The notes: generated by a model not told the origin, from the letters alone. Shown: positions 22,795 through 31,265, counted from the first letter of the stretch. The stretch: 51,519 nt of DNA from Paenibacillus sp. 598K (GCF_003851045.1 NZ_BFBX01000006.1:1-51519), one strand, 5' to 3'. Program-made: numbers and translations.

Positions 22795-23832
22795 TCACTT
22801 CGGACGGCTCTCCATCAAACGGACGATTTCCTCTGCCGCCGCTTCATCCGTGACCAGCACATCGTCATGGCCAAAATGCATCACGGCGGCGATCGCCTCT
22901 CCCTTGCTGCGGCCGCCCGCGATGCCGATGACGACCTCCGTCGACTGGATGTCCTCCAGCCGCAGTCCTGCGGTCTTCATACGGTGAACCACCTGGCCGT
23001 GCCGGTCAAAATAAAAGCCAAACGCCTCGGCCAGCGCCCCTTCCTCCTGCAACGCAGCCGTAACCGCCTCGTCTACCTTGCGTCGCCGCGCCATCACCAT
23101 CGCGTCGCCGATGCCATGCACGACGACCCGGGAGCTGCGGACGACCTCGACGATCTCACGGATATTGGGCTCCTGCATGAGCGAGGTGTAGGCATCGTCG
23201 CTCAGATGGTCCGGCACGTGGAGCAGCCGGTACTGCGCGCCCGTGCGCTTCGCCATCGTCGAGACGATCGTGTTGGCCTGATAGTCCAGACTCTCGCCGA
23301 GGCCGCCCCTGGCCGGCACGAAGCGGATGCCGCGCAGCGGAGTAGGCGACACCAGGTGATTGGCCACATGCGCCATCGTCGTGCCGCCGGTGACCGCGAT
23401 CACGTCGCCTGGCTGCATGTACTTCAGCATCGCCTGGCTGCCCGCGCGGCCCAGCTCGCGCTTGGCCTGCTCCGAGCTATCTGCATCGCCTGGGACGATC
23501 GTCACTTGCCGCAAGCCGAAGTAAGCGCGGATGCGCTCCTCCAGCTCCGAGAGGCCGAACAGCTCGCTGACGATCGGCTCGATCTCTTCGACCAACTGCC
23601 GACCGGCTTCGCTGACGCGCACGCCCGAAGCCTGCACATCGAGCAGACCAAGCGCCTTCAGCTCATCGATCTCGGCCCGCATCGTCCGTTCGCTCATCTG
23701 GAGCGAGCCGGCCAGCGCGCGCCGGCCGATCGTCTCCGATTGCTTCACCTGCTGGAGGATGGAGTATCGTTTACGGAAGATATCCAACATGTCCGGCAGA
23801 AGCTGCTGCTGCAATTCGATGATTTTGCGCAT
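22795..23832 (-). CDS. cggR: Central glycolytic genes regulator (SorC/DeoR family)
   Basis: Repressor of the gap operon that releases DNA when fructose 1,6-bisphosphate accumulates. The 345-residue product has an N-terminal helix-turn-helix (about residues 30-70, RRALAGSLQMSERTMRAEIDEL) and a SorC-type sugar-phosphate-binding domain with VTGGTTMAHVA and GIAGGRSKGEAI. It is the first gene of the operon, directly behind its own operator, so it is autoregulated. Confidence 0.97.
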   Translation of the reverse strand: MRKIIELQQQLLPDMLDIFRKRYSILQQVKQSETIGRRALAGSLQMSERTMRAEIDELKALGLLDVQASGVRVSEAGRQLVEEIEPIVSELFGLSELEERIRAYFGLRQVTIVPGDADSSEQAKRELGRAGSQAMLKYMQPGDVIAVTGGTTMAHVANHLVSPTPLRGIRFVPARGGLGESLDYQANTIVSTMAKRTGAQYRLLHVPDHLSDDAYTSLMQEPNIREIVEVVRSSRVVVHGIGDAMVMARRRKVDEAVTAALQEEGALAEAFGFYFDRHGQVVHRMKTAGLRLEDIQSTEVVIGIAGGRSKGEAIAAVMHFGHDDVLVTDEAAAEEIVRLMESRPK

Positions 23833-23903
23833 CTTGCATCTTCACTCCTGTGGCCCCGGCCGTGGCTGCATCTGCCACAACGCTCTCCGGATGGACGTTT
23901 TTC

Positions 23904-23930
23904 GTCCCGGCGTATCATTTTTAGTCCCAC
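23904..23930 (-). promoter_or_regulatory. CggR operator
   Basis: On the minus strand GGGAC, six bases, TGAT, four bases, CGGGAC match the known CggR site CGGGAC-N6-TGTC-N4-CGGGAC in order and spacing. The site begins a few bases after the -10 box of the operon promoter, a position suited to blocking transcription. Confidence 0.85.
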
Positions 23931-23934
23931 TGTT

Positions 23935-23963
23935 ATTGTAACGAATATTCCTCCCGCATGCAA
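23935..23963 (-). promoter_or_regulatory. SigA-type promoter of the cggR-gap operon
   Basis: Minus strand -35 TTGCAT (23963-23958), 17-base spacer, -10 TACAAT (23940-23935). The expected start point near 23928 falls inside the CggR operator. Confidence 0.8.
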
Positions 23964-24091
23964 GACCTGACATGAGATTCCATTCCTATTTTTGCCCTGC
24001 CTGTCCGATTTATGGCGCGTTCAACGTTGACTCGCAGGGGGCCCTGATCCTTGCGACTTGTCTGAATAATCTTATTTCAAGCCAAGCCCTT

Positions 24092-24120
24092 GCTTTTTAA
24101 AGCGTTATCCAATATAATAA
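24092..24120 (+). promoter_or_regulatory. Promoter of tRNA-Arg with a cre-like spacer
   Basis: -35 TTGCTT (24092-24097), 17-base spacer and a consensus -10 TATAAT (24115-24120), about 45 bases before the tRNA. The spacer holds TTAAAGCGTTATCC (24099-24112), which fits 12 of 14 positions of the CcpA cre consensus TGWAARCGYTWNCW. The rest of 23964-24091 shows no gene. Confidence 0.7.
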
Positions 24121-24164
24121 GTCTCGCTATCCTCGTTATGAGGAAGCTGATAATGTAATGCTAT

Positions 24165-24239
24165 GCGCCCGTGGTCCAATGGATATGACGTAGGCCTCCG
24201 GAGCCTGAGATCGAGGTTCGATTCCTCGCGGGCGCGCCA
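24165..24239 (+). tRNA. tRNA-Arg (anticodon CCG)
   Basis: Cloverleaf with acceptor GCGCCCG/CGGGCGC, anticodon loop CTCCGGA (CCG, reading CGG), T-arm GAGGTTCGATTCCTC and an encoded CCA. A terminator follows. Confidence 0.95.
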
Positions 24240-24266
24240 TTTACCTTCATTATTTTCACCGAAGAT

Positions 24267-24286
24267 GACCGCAAGGTCTTTTTTTT
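24267..24286 (+). terminator. Terminator after tRNA-Arg
   Basis: GACC-GCAA-GGTC followed by eight T residues. It lies just ahead of the CtsR box and clpP promoter and insulates them from tRNA transcription. Confidence 0.75.
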
Positions 24287-24294
24287 ATGATTGG

Positions 24295-24311
24295 TTTGAC
24301 TATCTTTGACT
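24295..24311 (-). promoter_or_regulatory. CtsR operator of clpP
   Basis: On the minus strand AGTCAAA-GAT-AGTCAAA fits the CtsR heptad repeat RGTCAAA-NAN-RGTCAAA at every defined position. Its proximal heptad overlaps the -35 box of the clpP promoter, so bound CtsR would exclude RNA polymerase. Confidence 0.85.
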
Positions 24312-24334
24312 TTTGATTCGCGATGGATTATGAT
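24306..24334 (+). promoter_or_regulatory. SigA-type promoter of clpP
   Basis: -35 TTGACT (24306-24311), 17-base spacer, -10 TATGAT (24329-24334); expected start near 24341, about 45 bases before the ATG. Confidence 0.8.
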
Positions 24335-24386
24335 AAGACTATTCAAGATCATCACCACTTAATGTTTGGAGGGAGCTCGATTGGAT

Positions 24387-24968
24387 ATGAATTTCGTGCC
24401 TATGGTTATTGAACAGAGCAATCGCGGGGAGCGCGCCTATGATATCTACTCCCGTCTGCTGAAGGATCGCATCATCTTCCTCGGCAGCGGCGTCAACGAT
24501 GTCGTCGCCAACTCCATCATCGCTCAGATGCTATTCCTGGCTGCAGATGATCCCGAGAAGGATATCAGCCTGTACATCAACTCCCCGGGCGGGTCGATCA
24601 CGGCCGGCATGGCGATCTTCGATACGATGCAATACATCAAGCCCGATGTCTCCACGATCTGCGTAGGGATGGCCGCATCGATGGGCGCCTTCCTGCTTAC
24701 AGCCGGCGCCAAGGGCAAGCGCTACGCGCTGCCGAACAGCGAAGTGATGATCCATCAGCCGCTGGGCGGCGCCGAAGGGCAAGCCAGCGATATCGAGATC
24801 CGCGCCAAGCGCATCCTCAAGATGCGGGACAAACTGAACCACATCCTCGCCGATCGTACTGGCCAGCCGCTGGAGCGCATCGAGAAGGACACAGACCGCG
24901 ACTACTTCATGAGCGCCGAGGAAGCGCAGAAGTACGGCCTCGTCGACAAAGTTATCGAACGCATCTAA
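24387..24968 (+). CDS. clpP: ATP-dependent Clp protease proteolytic subunit
   Basis: Serine peptidase that forms the double-ring proteolytic chamber used with ClpC/ClpX/ClpE. The 193-residue product has [14 protein letters not shown], the nucleophile in GMAASMGAF (Ser near 97) and the histidine in MIHQPLGG (near 122); Asp lies in [13 protein letters not shown]. The ATG at 24387 aligns with the homologous start [10 protein letters not shown]; a TTG at 24381 is better spaced from GGAGGG and would add two residues. Stress induction through CtsR is indicated by the upstream site. Confidence 0.97.
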   Translation: MNFVPMVIEQSNRGERAYDIYSRLLKDRIIFLGSGVNDVVANSIIAQMLFLAADDPEKDISLYINSPGGSITAGMAIFDTMQYIKPDVSTICVGMAASMGAFLLTAGAKGKRYALPNSEVMIHQPLGGAEGQASDIEIRAKRILKMRDKLNHILADRTGQPLERIEKDTDRDYFMSAEEAQKYGLVDKVIERI

Positions 24969-24996
24969 TTCCTTCGCCGGATGCCTGGCGAATGTC

Positions 24997-25031
24997 GCGA
25001 GCCCCGCACCCCAAGTGCGGGGCTCGCTTTT
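24997..25031 (+). terminator. Terminator after clpP
   Basis: Arms GCGAGCCCCGCAC and GTGCGGGGCTCGC form a perfect 13-bp stem with loop CCCAA, followed by TTTT. Confidence 0.92.
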
Positions 25032-25082
25032 GCCCAAAAACTGACCAATCCAATACCACATTAGTATAGATCTGTCAACAAA

Positions 25083-25100
25083 AATTCAAACCTTTGAATT
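25083..25100. promoter_or_regulatory. Palindrome upstream of sda
   Basis: AATTCAAA-CC-TTTGAATT is a perfect 8-bp inverted repeat in the 240-base region between clpP and sda and may be an operator. No DnaA box (TTATNCACA), as would be expected from B. subtilis sda, was seen nearby. Confidence 0.4.
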
Positions 25101-25207
25101 ACGGAAGACGCACTATCCATTTCATGGTAAGATGATTTACAAGCAAACCTCCCATAATCATACAACTCTAGGCTTGTTTTTGAAACCATTAAATGGAGTG
25201 CATATTC

Positions 25208-25513
25208 ATGAGAATCTCGAATCCTTTTCTTACGATGCGCAACTTTATAAAGTCCAGCGAACCGTATGCTCCGCATGCCGCCACGGCATCGGTGGATTCG
25301 TCGGTTCGTTTTATTCCCGAGCGACAGGTGGATGCAACCACTGCCGGCTTTAAGGACAAGACCCTGCTCCTGAAGCCGCTCAATGACAAGCATCTGCTGG
25401 AAGTGTACCGCGAAGCCAAGGCGATGCGCCTGTCCGACGATTTCATCCGTCTGATCGAGCACGCACTGGACCAGCGGGGAATATTGCGCCAAGAGTTGCA
25501 ACAGCAGCGCTAA
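25208..25513 (+). CDS. sda: Sda-like sporulation histidine kinase inhibitor with N-terminal extension
   Basis: Sda blocks KinA-type autophosphorylation and delays sporulation when replication is disturbed. Residues about 57-95 (LNDKHLLEVYREAKAMR, then DDFIRLIEHALDQRGI) match the whole Sda helical hairpin of B. subtilis (about 46 residues). Here it is preceded by a 55-residue Ser/Ala/Thr-containing segment without a recognisable domain. No ATG, GTG or TTG lies between that segment and the hairpin, so the extension seems to be translated. The ATG at 25208 follows GGAGTG; a second possible start at 25193 lacks one. Monocistronic, with a good terminator. Confidence 0.75.
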   Translation: MRISNPFLTMRNFIKSSEPYAPHAATASVDSSVRFIPERQVDATTAGFKDKTLLLKPLNDKHLLEVYREAKAMRLSDDFIRLIEHALDQRGILRQELQQQR

Positions 25514-25538
25514 CGGCACACGCATACGTAATACAGAG

Positions 25539-25582
25539 AAGCTGTTCCTTATGGCGTCAACGCCGGAGGAGCAGCTTTTTTT
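25539..25582 (+). terminator. Terminator after sda
   Basis: Arms AAGCTGTTCCT and AGGAGCAGCTT pair over 11 bp with an inner GGCGT/ACGCC stem, followed by a T-run. Confidence 0.85.
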
Positions 25583-25683
25583 GTCGCTTACGCTTACGCC
25601 TGTTCACCCGCCTGTCACTGTCGACACAACGCTCGGCGCACTCCCATCGATCCTTCGATCCGCAGCCCGCCGTCCTGCCCGAA

Positions 25684-25724
25684 GAGGCATACCCTGCTCG
25701 TTCACCCGAGCTTTGGTATGCCTC
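25684..25724. other. Two-tier inverted repeat in the sda-HPr gap
   Basis: A perfect 10-bp outer stem (GAGGCATACC with GGTATGCCTC) encloses a 5-bp stem GCTCG-TTCACC-CGAGC. There is no T-run on either side. It stands in the 327-base gap 25514-25840, which otherwise contains only the two terminators and no convincing gene. Confidence 0.6.
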
Positions 25725-25781
25725 ATGTACGCCTATGCTATTCAGATACTCGCCCACGCTCCGCTATCCGAGTCGAACTGC

Positions 25782-25802
25782 AAAAAAGCTCCTCAAGGGA
25801 GC
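25782..25802 (-). terminator. Terminator after the HPr/Crh gene
   Basis: On the minus strand GCTCCCTTGAGGAGC is followed by TTTTTT. It closes the rapZ-yvcK-whiA-HPr unit. Confidence 0.8.
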
Positions 25803-25840
25803 CCTTCACGCGATGCCTGCACGGCAGCTCTGAGGGCTGC

Positions 25841-26110
25841 CTATTGGTTCTCCAGCTCTTCCTTGCTCACTAGTGTGACTAAAGCGGTTACAGCTTGTTC
25901 TGCGTCCGAACCTTCCGCACTAATGTGAACTTCGGTACCCGAGCTGATCGCTAAGCTCATAATCCCCATAATGGATTTGGCATTCACTTTTTTGTCGTCT
26001 TTCTCCACAAATACTTCCGAAGAGAACTTATTCGCTTCTTGCACGAAAAGCGCTGCCGGTCTAGCATGGAGACCTGTCTTCAATCGAACGACCACCGGAT
26101 GCCTTGTCAT
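25841..26110 (-). CDS. HPr-family phosphocarrier at the crh locus, phosphorylatable His retained
   Basis: Product of 89 residues from the ATG at 26110 (AGGGGG ten bases upstream). It has the PTS site GLHARPAALF, with the His used by Enzyme I, and the regulatory serine in AKSIMGIMSL phosphorylated by HPrK. Gene position after whiA is that of B. subtilis crh, whose product has Gln instead of His and cannot carry PTS phosphate. This protein should therefore be able to act in both sugar transport and CcpA co-repression. It may be the only HPr of the organism or a second one; that cannot be judged here. Confidence 0.92.
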   Translation of the reverse strand: MTRHPVVVRLKTGLHARPAALFVQEANKFSSEVFVEKDDKKVNAKSIMGIMSLAISSGTEVHISAEGSDAEQAVTALVTLVSKEELENQ

Positions 26111-26244
26111 TAAAACCATACCCCCTATAACATATTGCAAACCTAATTAAGTAATTGGCATTGTTGGATATTGCAAAATACCTAGTTTCAAGCCTTTTCT
26201 CACTATTATAGCATTATAACACTGTTCGCACTAGGTTGAAAAGT

Positions 26245-27174
26245 TTAGCCGTTTCTTATTTTTTCAGCGAGCTCGTCGAGCTTGCGCAGACGGTGGTTCA
26301 CCCCGGATTTGCTCACCTTGCCTCCTAGCAAATCGCCGACCTCCTTGAGGTTGACATCTGGATGCTGGAGCCTAATGCGAGCCACCTCCTGCAGCTTCTC
26401 AGGCAAGCTCTCAAGCCCCATCTCCCGCTCGATGAGCCGGATATTGTCGATCTGCCGGACAGCGGCTCCGATCGTTTTATTCAGGTTTGCCGTCTCGCAG
26501 TTAACGATCCGATTGACCGAGTTGCGCATATCGCGCATGATCCGCACATCCTCGAACTTGAACAGCGCCTGATGCGCGCCGATCATGTTGAGCAGCTCGA
26601 TGATCTTCTCGCCTTCCTTAATATAGAAGATGAAGCCCTTCTTGCGCTCGATACAGCGGGCATTAAGGCGGAAGCGGTTGGCCAGCCGGACCATCGCCTG
26701 GCAGTGCTCCTCGTACATGCAGGCGATCTCCAGATGATAAGACGAGCCCTCCGGATTGTTGACGGAGCCTCCAGCCAGAAAGGCGCCCCGCAGATAGGCC
26801 CGCTTGCAGCAGGATTTGCGGATCATTTCCTTGTCGATGCCCTGGTTGAAGACGAACCCCTCCGAGACGATGCTCAGCTCCTGGAGGATCTCCTGGGCCC
26901 GCAGCGGCACGCGGACGATATAGACGTTGTTCTTCTTCAACCGCATCTTCTTGCGCACCAGCAGCTCGGTATGCACGGCAAACAGCTTCTTGATCAGCGT
27001 ATAGATCCGTCTTGCGATTGCGGCGTTCTCCGTGGACACATCGAGGATAACCTTGCGATTGGCCACATTGACCGATCCGTTCATCCGGATGAGCGCAGAC
27101 AGCTCGGCTTTCTCGCAGCAGTCGTCCGCCTCCACCATGGTCAGTTCTTTTTTGGTTTGAGCCGCAAAGGACAA
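26245..27174 (-). CDS. whiA: WhiA, LAGLIDADG-like DNA-binding regulator
   Basis: Nucleoid-associated protein tied to cell division and chromosome segregation in Bacillus and to sporulation in Streptomyces. The TTG at 27174, six bases after GAGGTG, gives a product that begins [11 protein letters not shown] as in B. subtilis. It has about 309 residues: an N-terminal LAGLIDADG-like domain ([29 protein letters not shown]) and a C-terminal helix-turn-helix ([33 protein letters not shown]). The start is five bases past the yvcK stop, so translation is coupled. Confidence 0.96.
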   Translation of the reverse strand: MSFAAQTKKELTMVEADDCCEKAELSALIRMNGSVNVANRKVILDVSTENAAIARRIYTLIKKLFAVHTELLVRKKMRLKKNNVYIVRVPLRAQEILQELSIVSEGFVFNQGIDKEMIRKSCCKRAYLRGAFLAGGSVNNPEGSSYHLEIACMYEEHCQAMVRLANRFRLNARCIERKKGFIFYIKEGEKIIELLNMIGAHQALFKFEDVRIMRDMRNSVNRIVNCETANLNKTIGAAVRQIDNIRLIEREMGLESLPEKLQEVARIRLQHPDVNLKEVGDLLGGKVSKSGVNHRLRKLDELAEKIRNG

Positions 27175-27179
27175 GCTTC

Positions 27180-28166
27180 TCACCTCTTTCGTAACGTCCA
27201 GCCTTCGACAAGCTGATGGATATGATGACTGAGCCTGGCCGCGTCATGGCGCAGATAGGTATGAGAGTAGACGAGCCGATCGGCAATCACCTTGTATCCC
27301 TCGCGCCGCACATCGTCGAGATCCAGCTTCACTGGCTTGGCGCCCTGTTCGGCGTAGCGATGCTGGATGTCCTGCGGGATGTCGCTATTGTTGACGATCA
27401 CATAGTCGAACAGATGGTGACCGACATGGTCGCGCACAGCTGCCAGATGATCGTTGACGCTGTATCCGTCCGTCTCCCCGGGCTGGGTCATGACGTTGCA
27501 GACGAACAGCTTGATCGCATTGGATTCCTCGATCGTCTGCGCTAGCCGCGGCACGAGCAGATTGGGCAGGATGCTTGTGTACAGACTGCCGGGTCCGACC
27601 AGGATCGCATCGGCCTCGCGCAGCGCCTGTACGGCGTCCTCGAGCGGCTCGACATCGGGCGGCTCCAGATAGATGCGCTCGATCCGCTTGTTCGCCTTCG
27701 TAATCGCCGACTCGCCTGTCACATACGTGCCGTCGCTCATGAGCGCCCGCAGGACGATCGCCTGATCCGCTGCCGGCAGCACTCGCCCGCGCACCGCCAG
27801 CACACGGCTAAGCTCGCGGATGCCCGAGACGAAGTCGCCCGAGATGTCCGTCAATGCCGCTAGCATCAGGTTGCCCAAGGAATGTCCAGCCAATCCGGCC
27901 CCATTCTGGAACCGATAGTTCAGCATCTCCTCGAGCAGCGGCTCGACGTCGGCGAGCGCGCTGAGCACATTGCGGATATCACCCGGCGGCGGGATCTGCA
28001 GCTCCTGGCGCAGGATGCCCGAGCTGCCGCCGTCATCGCCCACTGTAACAATGGCTGTGATATCGAGCGGTTTTTCTTTTAGTCCCCGCAGCATGACGGA
28101 CAGACCGGTGCCACCGCCGATGACGACGATGCGCGGATTGGCTTTTGCCTTCGGTTGGGGAGCCAA
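27180..28166 (-). CDS. yvcK: YvcK/GlmR-type UDP-sugar-binding regulator
   Basis: Gluconeogenesis-factor family protein that binds UDP-N-acetylglucosamine and affects cell-wall precursor supply and cell shape. The core begins [19 protein letters not shown], followed by [22 protein letters not shown] and [14 protein letters not shown] chose the TTG at 28166 (GAGGTG six bases upstream, the same pattern as whiA), giving 328 residues; a GTG at 28175 is also in frame but overlaps that ribosome site. It lies between rapZ and whiA, the conserved order. Confidence 0.94.
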   Translation of the reverse strand: MAPQPKAKANPRIVVIGGGTGLSVMLRGLKEKPLDITAIVTVGDDGGSSGILRQELQIPPPGDIRNVLSALADVEPLLEEMLNYRFQNGAGLAGHSLGNLMLAALTDISGDFVSGIRELSRVLAVRGRVLPAADQAIVLRALMSDGTYVTGESAITKANKRIERIYLEPPDVEPLEDAVQALREADAILVGPGSLYTSILPNLLVPRLAQTIEESNAIKLFVCNVMTQPGETDGYSVNDHLAAVRDHVGHHLFDYVIVNNSDIPQDIQHRYAEQGAKPVKLDLDDVRREGYKVIADRLVYSHTYLRHDAARLSHHIHQLVEGWTLRKR

Positions 28167-28186
28167 ACGCTTCACCTCGCTAGCTC

Positions 28187-29071
28187 TTAATGTCGGTCTC
28201 GTTCGGCATCGCGATGGCTGACCCGCACCACCTCGGTCTCGCTGCTGCCGAGCATCCGCCCCAGGTATTCGGCGATCGCTACCGAGCGGTGCTTGCCGCC
28301 CGTGCAGCCGATGCCGATGACGACCTGGCTCTTGCCTTCCTTGTTGTAGAGCGGAATCAGATAATTCAGCATATCCAGCAGCTTGACGAGAAATGTCTGT
28401 GTCTCCGGCCATTTCATCACATAGTCATACACTTCGGCATGCTGCCCCGTATTGGGACGCAAGTGATCGACATAATGCGGATTGGGCAGGAAGCGCACAT
28501 CAAAGATCAGATCCGCATCGATGGGCACGCCATACTTGAATCCGAACGAGGTGACATTGATCGAGATGCTCGGCTGCTCATGGTTCGTAAACCGCGAGAT
28601 GATGCGGTCCTTCAACTGGGCCGGCTTCAGGCTGCTCGTATCGATAACCTGCGTCGCCCAGCCCTTCAGATCCTCCAGGAGACGGCGTTCCATACGGATG
28701 CCCTCGAGCGGCAAGCCGCCCTCCGCCAACGGATGGCGACGACGGCTCTCCTTGTAACGCTGGACCAGCACACTGTCCGTCGCATCCAGGAACAGGATCT
28801 CATAACCGATCGTATAATGGTCTTTAATATAATTCAGCGATTCGGACAATGCCGTAAAAAACTCACGGCCGCGCAGGTCGATGACGAGCGCTACCTTGCC
28901 GATCTTGCCCTTGGAGGACTCGATCAGTTCGGCGAACTTCGGGATCAGCACCGGAGGCAGATTGTCGACGCAGAAAAAACCGAGGTCCTCCAAGCTCTGG
29001 ACCGCGATCGTCTTGCCCGCGCCAGACATCCCCGTGATGATGAGCAGTTTGGCCATGGATTCGCTTGTCAT
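28187..29071 (-). CDS. rapZ: RapZ-family nucleotide-binding protein (YvcJ)
   Basis: P-loop ATP/GTP-binding protein; relatives control glucosamine-6-phosphate synthase RNA in E. coli, and YvcJ influences competence in B. subtilis. The 294-residue product has Walker A GMSGAGKT (residues 14-21), VDNLPPVLIPK, the Walker B-like LDATD and the conserved C-terminal GCTGGKHRSVAIAE. AGGAGG precedes the ATG. It stands first in the rapZ-yvcK-whiA-HPr cluster, downstream of the glucokinase gene. Confidence 0.96.
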   Translation of the reverse strand: MTSESMAKLLIITGMSGAGKTIAVQSLEDLGFFCVDNLPPVLIPKFAELIESSKGKIGKVALVIDLRGREFFTALSESLNYIKDHYTIGYEILFLDATDSVLVQRYKESRRRHPLAEGGLPLEGIRMERRLLEDLKGWATQVIDTSSLKPAQLKDRIISRFTNHEQPSISINVTSFGFKYGVPIDADLIFDVRFLPNPHYVDHLRPNTGQHAEVYDYVMKWPETQTFLVKLLDMLNYLIPLYNKEGKSQVVIGIGCTGGKHRSVAIAEYLGRMLGSSETEVVRVSHRDAERDRH

Positions 29072-29142
29072 TGGTTCATTCCTCCTGCCGATGCGCCTGC
29101 GGCCCTCCTAATCGACCTCAGCCAGGGCCGCAGCACGCCGCA

Positions 29143-30084
29143 TTACCTTGCGATTAAGCCTGCAGCGCCGACGACGCCGGCATTGTTGCCCAGTACAGCC
29201 GGGACGATCTCTACGCCTTCACGAGCCCGCGGCTGCGCCTGCTCGGCATAGACCTCGCGGATCTGATCGAACAGGTAGTCCCCGGCTTTGGAGACGCCGC
29301 CGCCGACGATAAATCGTTGCGGATTGAGCACGACCGCAACCGTCGCCATCGATTTGCCCAGGTAGTAGGCAGCACGGTTGACGATACGGATCGCTACCTC
29401 GTCGCCTGCCTTCGCCGCATCGACGACATCCTTGGCCATGATGTTCTCGACGCTGCTCAGCGATGTGCGGTCTCCGCGCGCAACCGCATCCTTAGCCATC
29501 CGGATGATCCCGGTCGCTGAGGAGACCGTCTCCAGGCAGCCCAGCTTGCCGCAGCCGCATTGGATCGCCTCGACATCCGGCACGATGTTGATGTGGCCCA
29601 GCTCCCCGGCCATTCCATTGAAGCCTTCGACGACGCGCCCGCCGACGATGATGCCGCCGCCGACGCCGGTGCCGAGCGTGTAGCAGACGAGATTGGACAC
29701 GCCCTTGCCCGCTCCCGACCATGCTTCTCCGAGCGCCGCGACATTGGCATCATTGTTGAGCTCGACCGGCTTGCCAGTCTTCTCTTGCATGATCGCCTTC
29801 ACGTGCACATTGCGCAGATCCAGATTGGCCGAGAAGGTGACGATACCGTTCGGAATATCGAGGAAGCCGGCGATGCCGACGCCGATCCCTTGCACATCAT
29901 CCCAGCTGTACGAGGATTGATCGACGATCGCCCGCGCATAAGCCGCCATATTGTTCAGGATCGCTTCCGAGCCTTCGCCCGTCGGTCCTTCATACGTTTT
30001 CAGGAGCGTTCCTTCTTCGTTGCAGATACCGGTCTTGATCGTGGTGCCGCCGACATCGACGCCCACATAAATCTTCTCTGACAT
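29143..30084 (-). CDS. glcK: ROK-family glucokinase
   Basis: ATP-dependent phosphorylation of glucose entering by non-PTS routes, such as glucose released from oligosaccharides. The 313-residue product has the phosphate-binding YVGVDVGGTTIKTG, the catalytic/sugar segment ELNNDANVAALGE, the ROK motif GELGHINIVPD and the zinc-binding CGCGKLGCLE. GAGGTGG precedes the ATG. The gene is placed between trxB and rapZ, 71 bases before the latter, possibly in the same unit. Confidence 0.94.
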   Translation of the reverse strand: MSEKIYVGVDVGGTTIKTGICNEEGTLLKTYEGPTGEGSEAILNNMAAYARAIVDQSSYSWDDVQGIGVGIAGFLDIPNGIVTFSANLDLRNVHVKAIMQEKTGKPVELNNDANVAALGEAWSGAGKGVSNLVCYTLGTGVGGGIIVGGRVVEGFNGMAGELGHINIVPDVEAIQCGCGKLGCLETVSSATGIIRMAKDAVARGDRTSLSSVENIMAKDVVDAAKAGDEVAIRIVNRAAYYLGKSMATVAVVLNPQRFIVGGGVSKAGDYLFDQIREVYAEQAQPRAREGVEIVPAVLGNNAGVVGAAGLIAR

Positions 30085-30219
30085 GAGATTAGGCCACCTC
30101 TATCAATTCATATTCGTAATCGTACATGAACAGCCCGATTAGGCTTCTGTACCCACTATAAGCCAGCGAAGCCCTTCGGTCAAGAAACCGCGCCCGCTCC
30201 GACTCTCCCGCTACGACAA

Positions 30220-30259
30220 AAGGGGCGGAGCCGCTCGTGCAACGGCGAATCCGCCCCTT
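30220..30259 (-). terminator. Terminator after trxB
   Basis: Minus strand arms AAGGGGCGGA and TCCGCCCCTT enclose a partly paired loop and run into TTTTGT. It separates trxB from the glucokinase gene. Confidence 0.75.
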
Positions 30260-30273
30260 CGGTAGGCTGAGGG

Positions 30274-31221
30274 TTAGAGCGATTGGCTCCAGTCGTGGAC
30301 CATGCTGCCCTCGAGGAATTTCTCGCAATCGAGCGCCGCCATACAGCCGCTGCCGGCTGCCGTGATCGCTTGACGATACTTGTGATCCTGCACGTCGCCG
30401 CATGCGAAGATGCCCGGTACGTTCGTCTCTGTCGTGCCTGGCTTGACGACGAGATAACCGGTCTCGTCCGTCTCCAGCTGCCCTTCGAGGAACTTGGTGT
30501 TCGGCGTATGGCCGATCGCTACGAACAAGCCGTTCGTCTCGATCGCTTCCTCCTCGCCCGTCTCGTTGTTGCGGACCTTCAGGGCAGTCACGCCGAGCGG
30601 CCCCGCATCGACTTCCAGCGGCGTCCGGTTGAGCTGCCAGGTGATCTTCGGATTCTCGCGGGCCCGGTCTTGCATGATCTTGGACGCCCGCATCTCATCG
30701 CGTCGATGGACGAGCACGACCTCAGAGGCGAAGCGCGTCAGGAAGTTCGCTTCCTCCATCGCCGAGTCGCCGCCGCCGACGACGACGATTTTTTTGCCGC
30801 GGAAGAAAAATCCGTCGCAGGTCGCGCAGGTGCTGACGCCGCGACCAACATTATCGCGCTCGCCGGGGATGCCGAGATATTTAGCCGATGCGCCCGTCGA
30901 GATGATCAGCGTTTCCGCCTGCAGCTCGCCATGCCCCTCCACCTGGAGAGTGAACGGACGCTTCGAGGTGTCGACCTTATTGACCCAGCCGGTTTTGAAC
31001 TCGGCGCCGAAGCGCTCCGCCTGCTTGCGCATATTGGCCATCAACTCGGGGCCCATGATGCCGTCAGGGAAGCCTGGGAAGTTCTCGACCTCCGTCGTGG
31101 TCGTCAGCTGGCCGCCGGGCTCGGGTCCTTCGATGATGAGCGGATTGAGGTTGGCGCGCGCCAAGTAGATCGCCGCCGTCAGGCCTGCGGGGCCTGTGCC
31201 GATGATGATGGATTTGTACAT
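30274..31221 (-). CDS. trxB: Thioredoxin reductase
   Basis: NADPH-dependent flavoenzyme that reduces thioredoxin. The ATG at 31221 with AGGAGG upstream gives 315 residues: FAD-binding IIGTGPAGLTAAIYLARA, the redox pair CATC at residues 132-135, NADPH-binding VVVGGGDSAMEEA, and the C-terminal GIFACGDVQDHKYRQAITAAGSG split by standard spacing. Neighbour order with the YvcD-like TPR gene agrees with B. subtilis. Confidence 0.97.
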   Translation of the reverse strand: MYKSIIIGTGPAGLTAAIYLARANLNPLIIEGPEPGGQLTTTTEVENFPGFPDGIMGPELMANMRKQAERFGAEFKTGWVNKVDTSKRPFTLQVEGHGELQAETLIISTGASAKYLGIPGERDNVGRGVSTCATCDGFFFRGKKIVVVGGGDSAMEEANFLTRFASEVVLVHRRDEMRASKIMQDRARENPKITWQLNRTPLEVDAGPLGVTALKVRNNETGEEEAIETNGLFVAIGHTPNTKFLEGQLETDETGYLVVKPGTTETNVPGIFACGDVQDHKYRQAITAAGSGCMAALDCEKFLEGSMVHDWSQSL

Positions 31222-31265
31222 GTCTGATGACCTCCTGACGTTGTCGTATTGCGTCCTGCGAAGGG

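Noticed and set aside
25841..26110. Naming the HPr-like gene crh
   Set aside because: Position suits crh, but the histidine in GLHARP is retained, so a Crh-specific name would be misleading.
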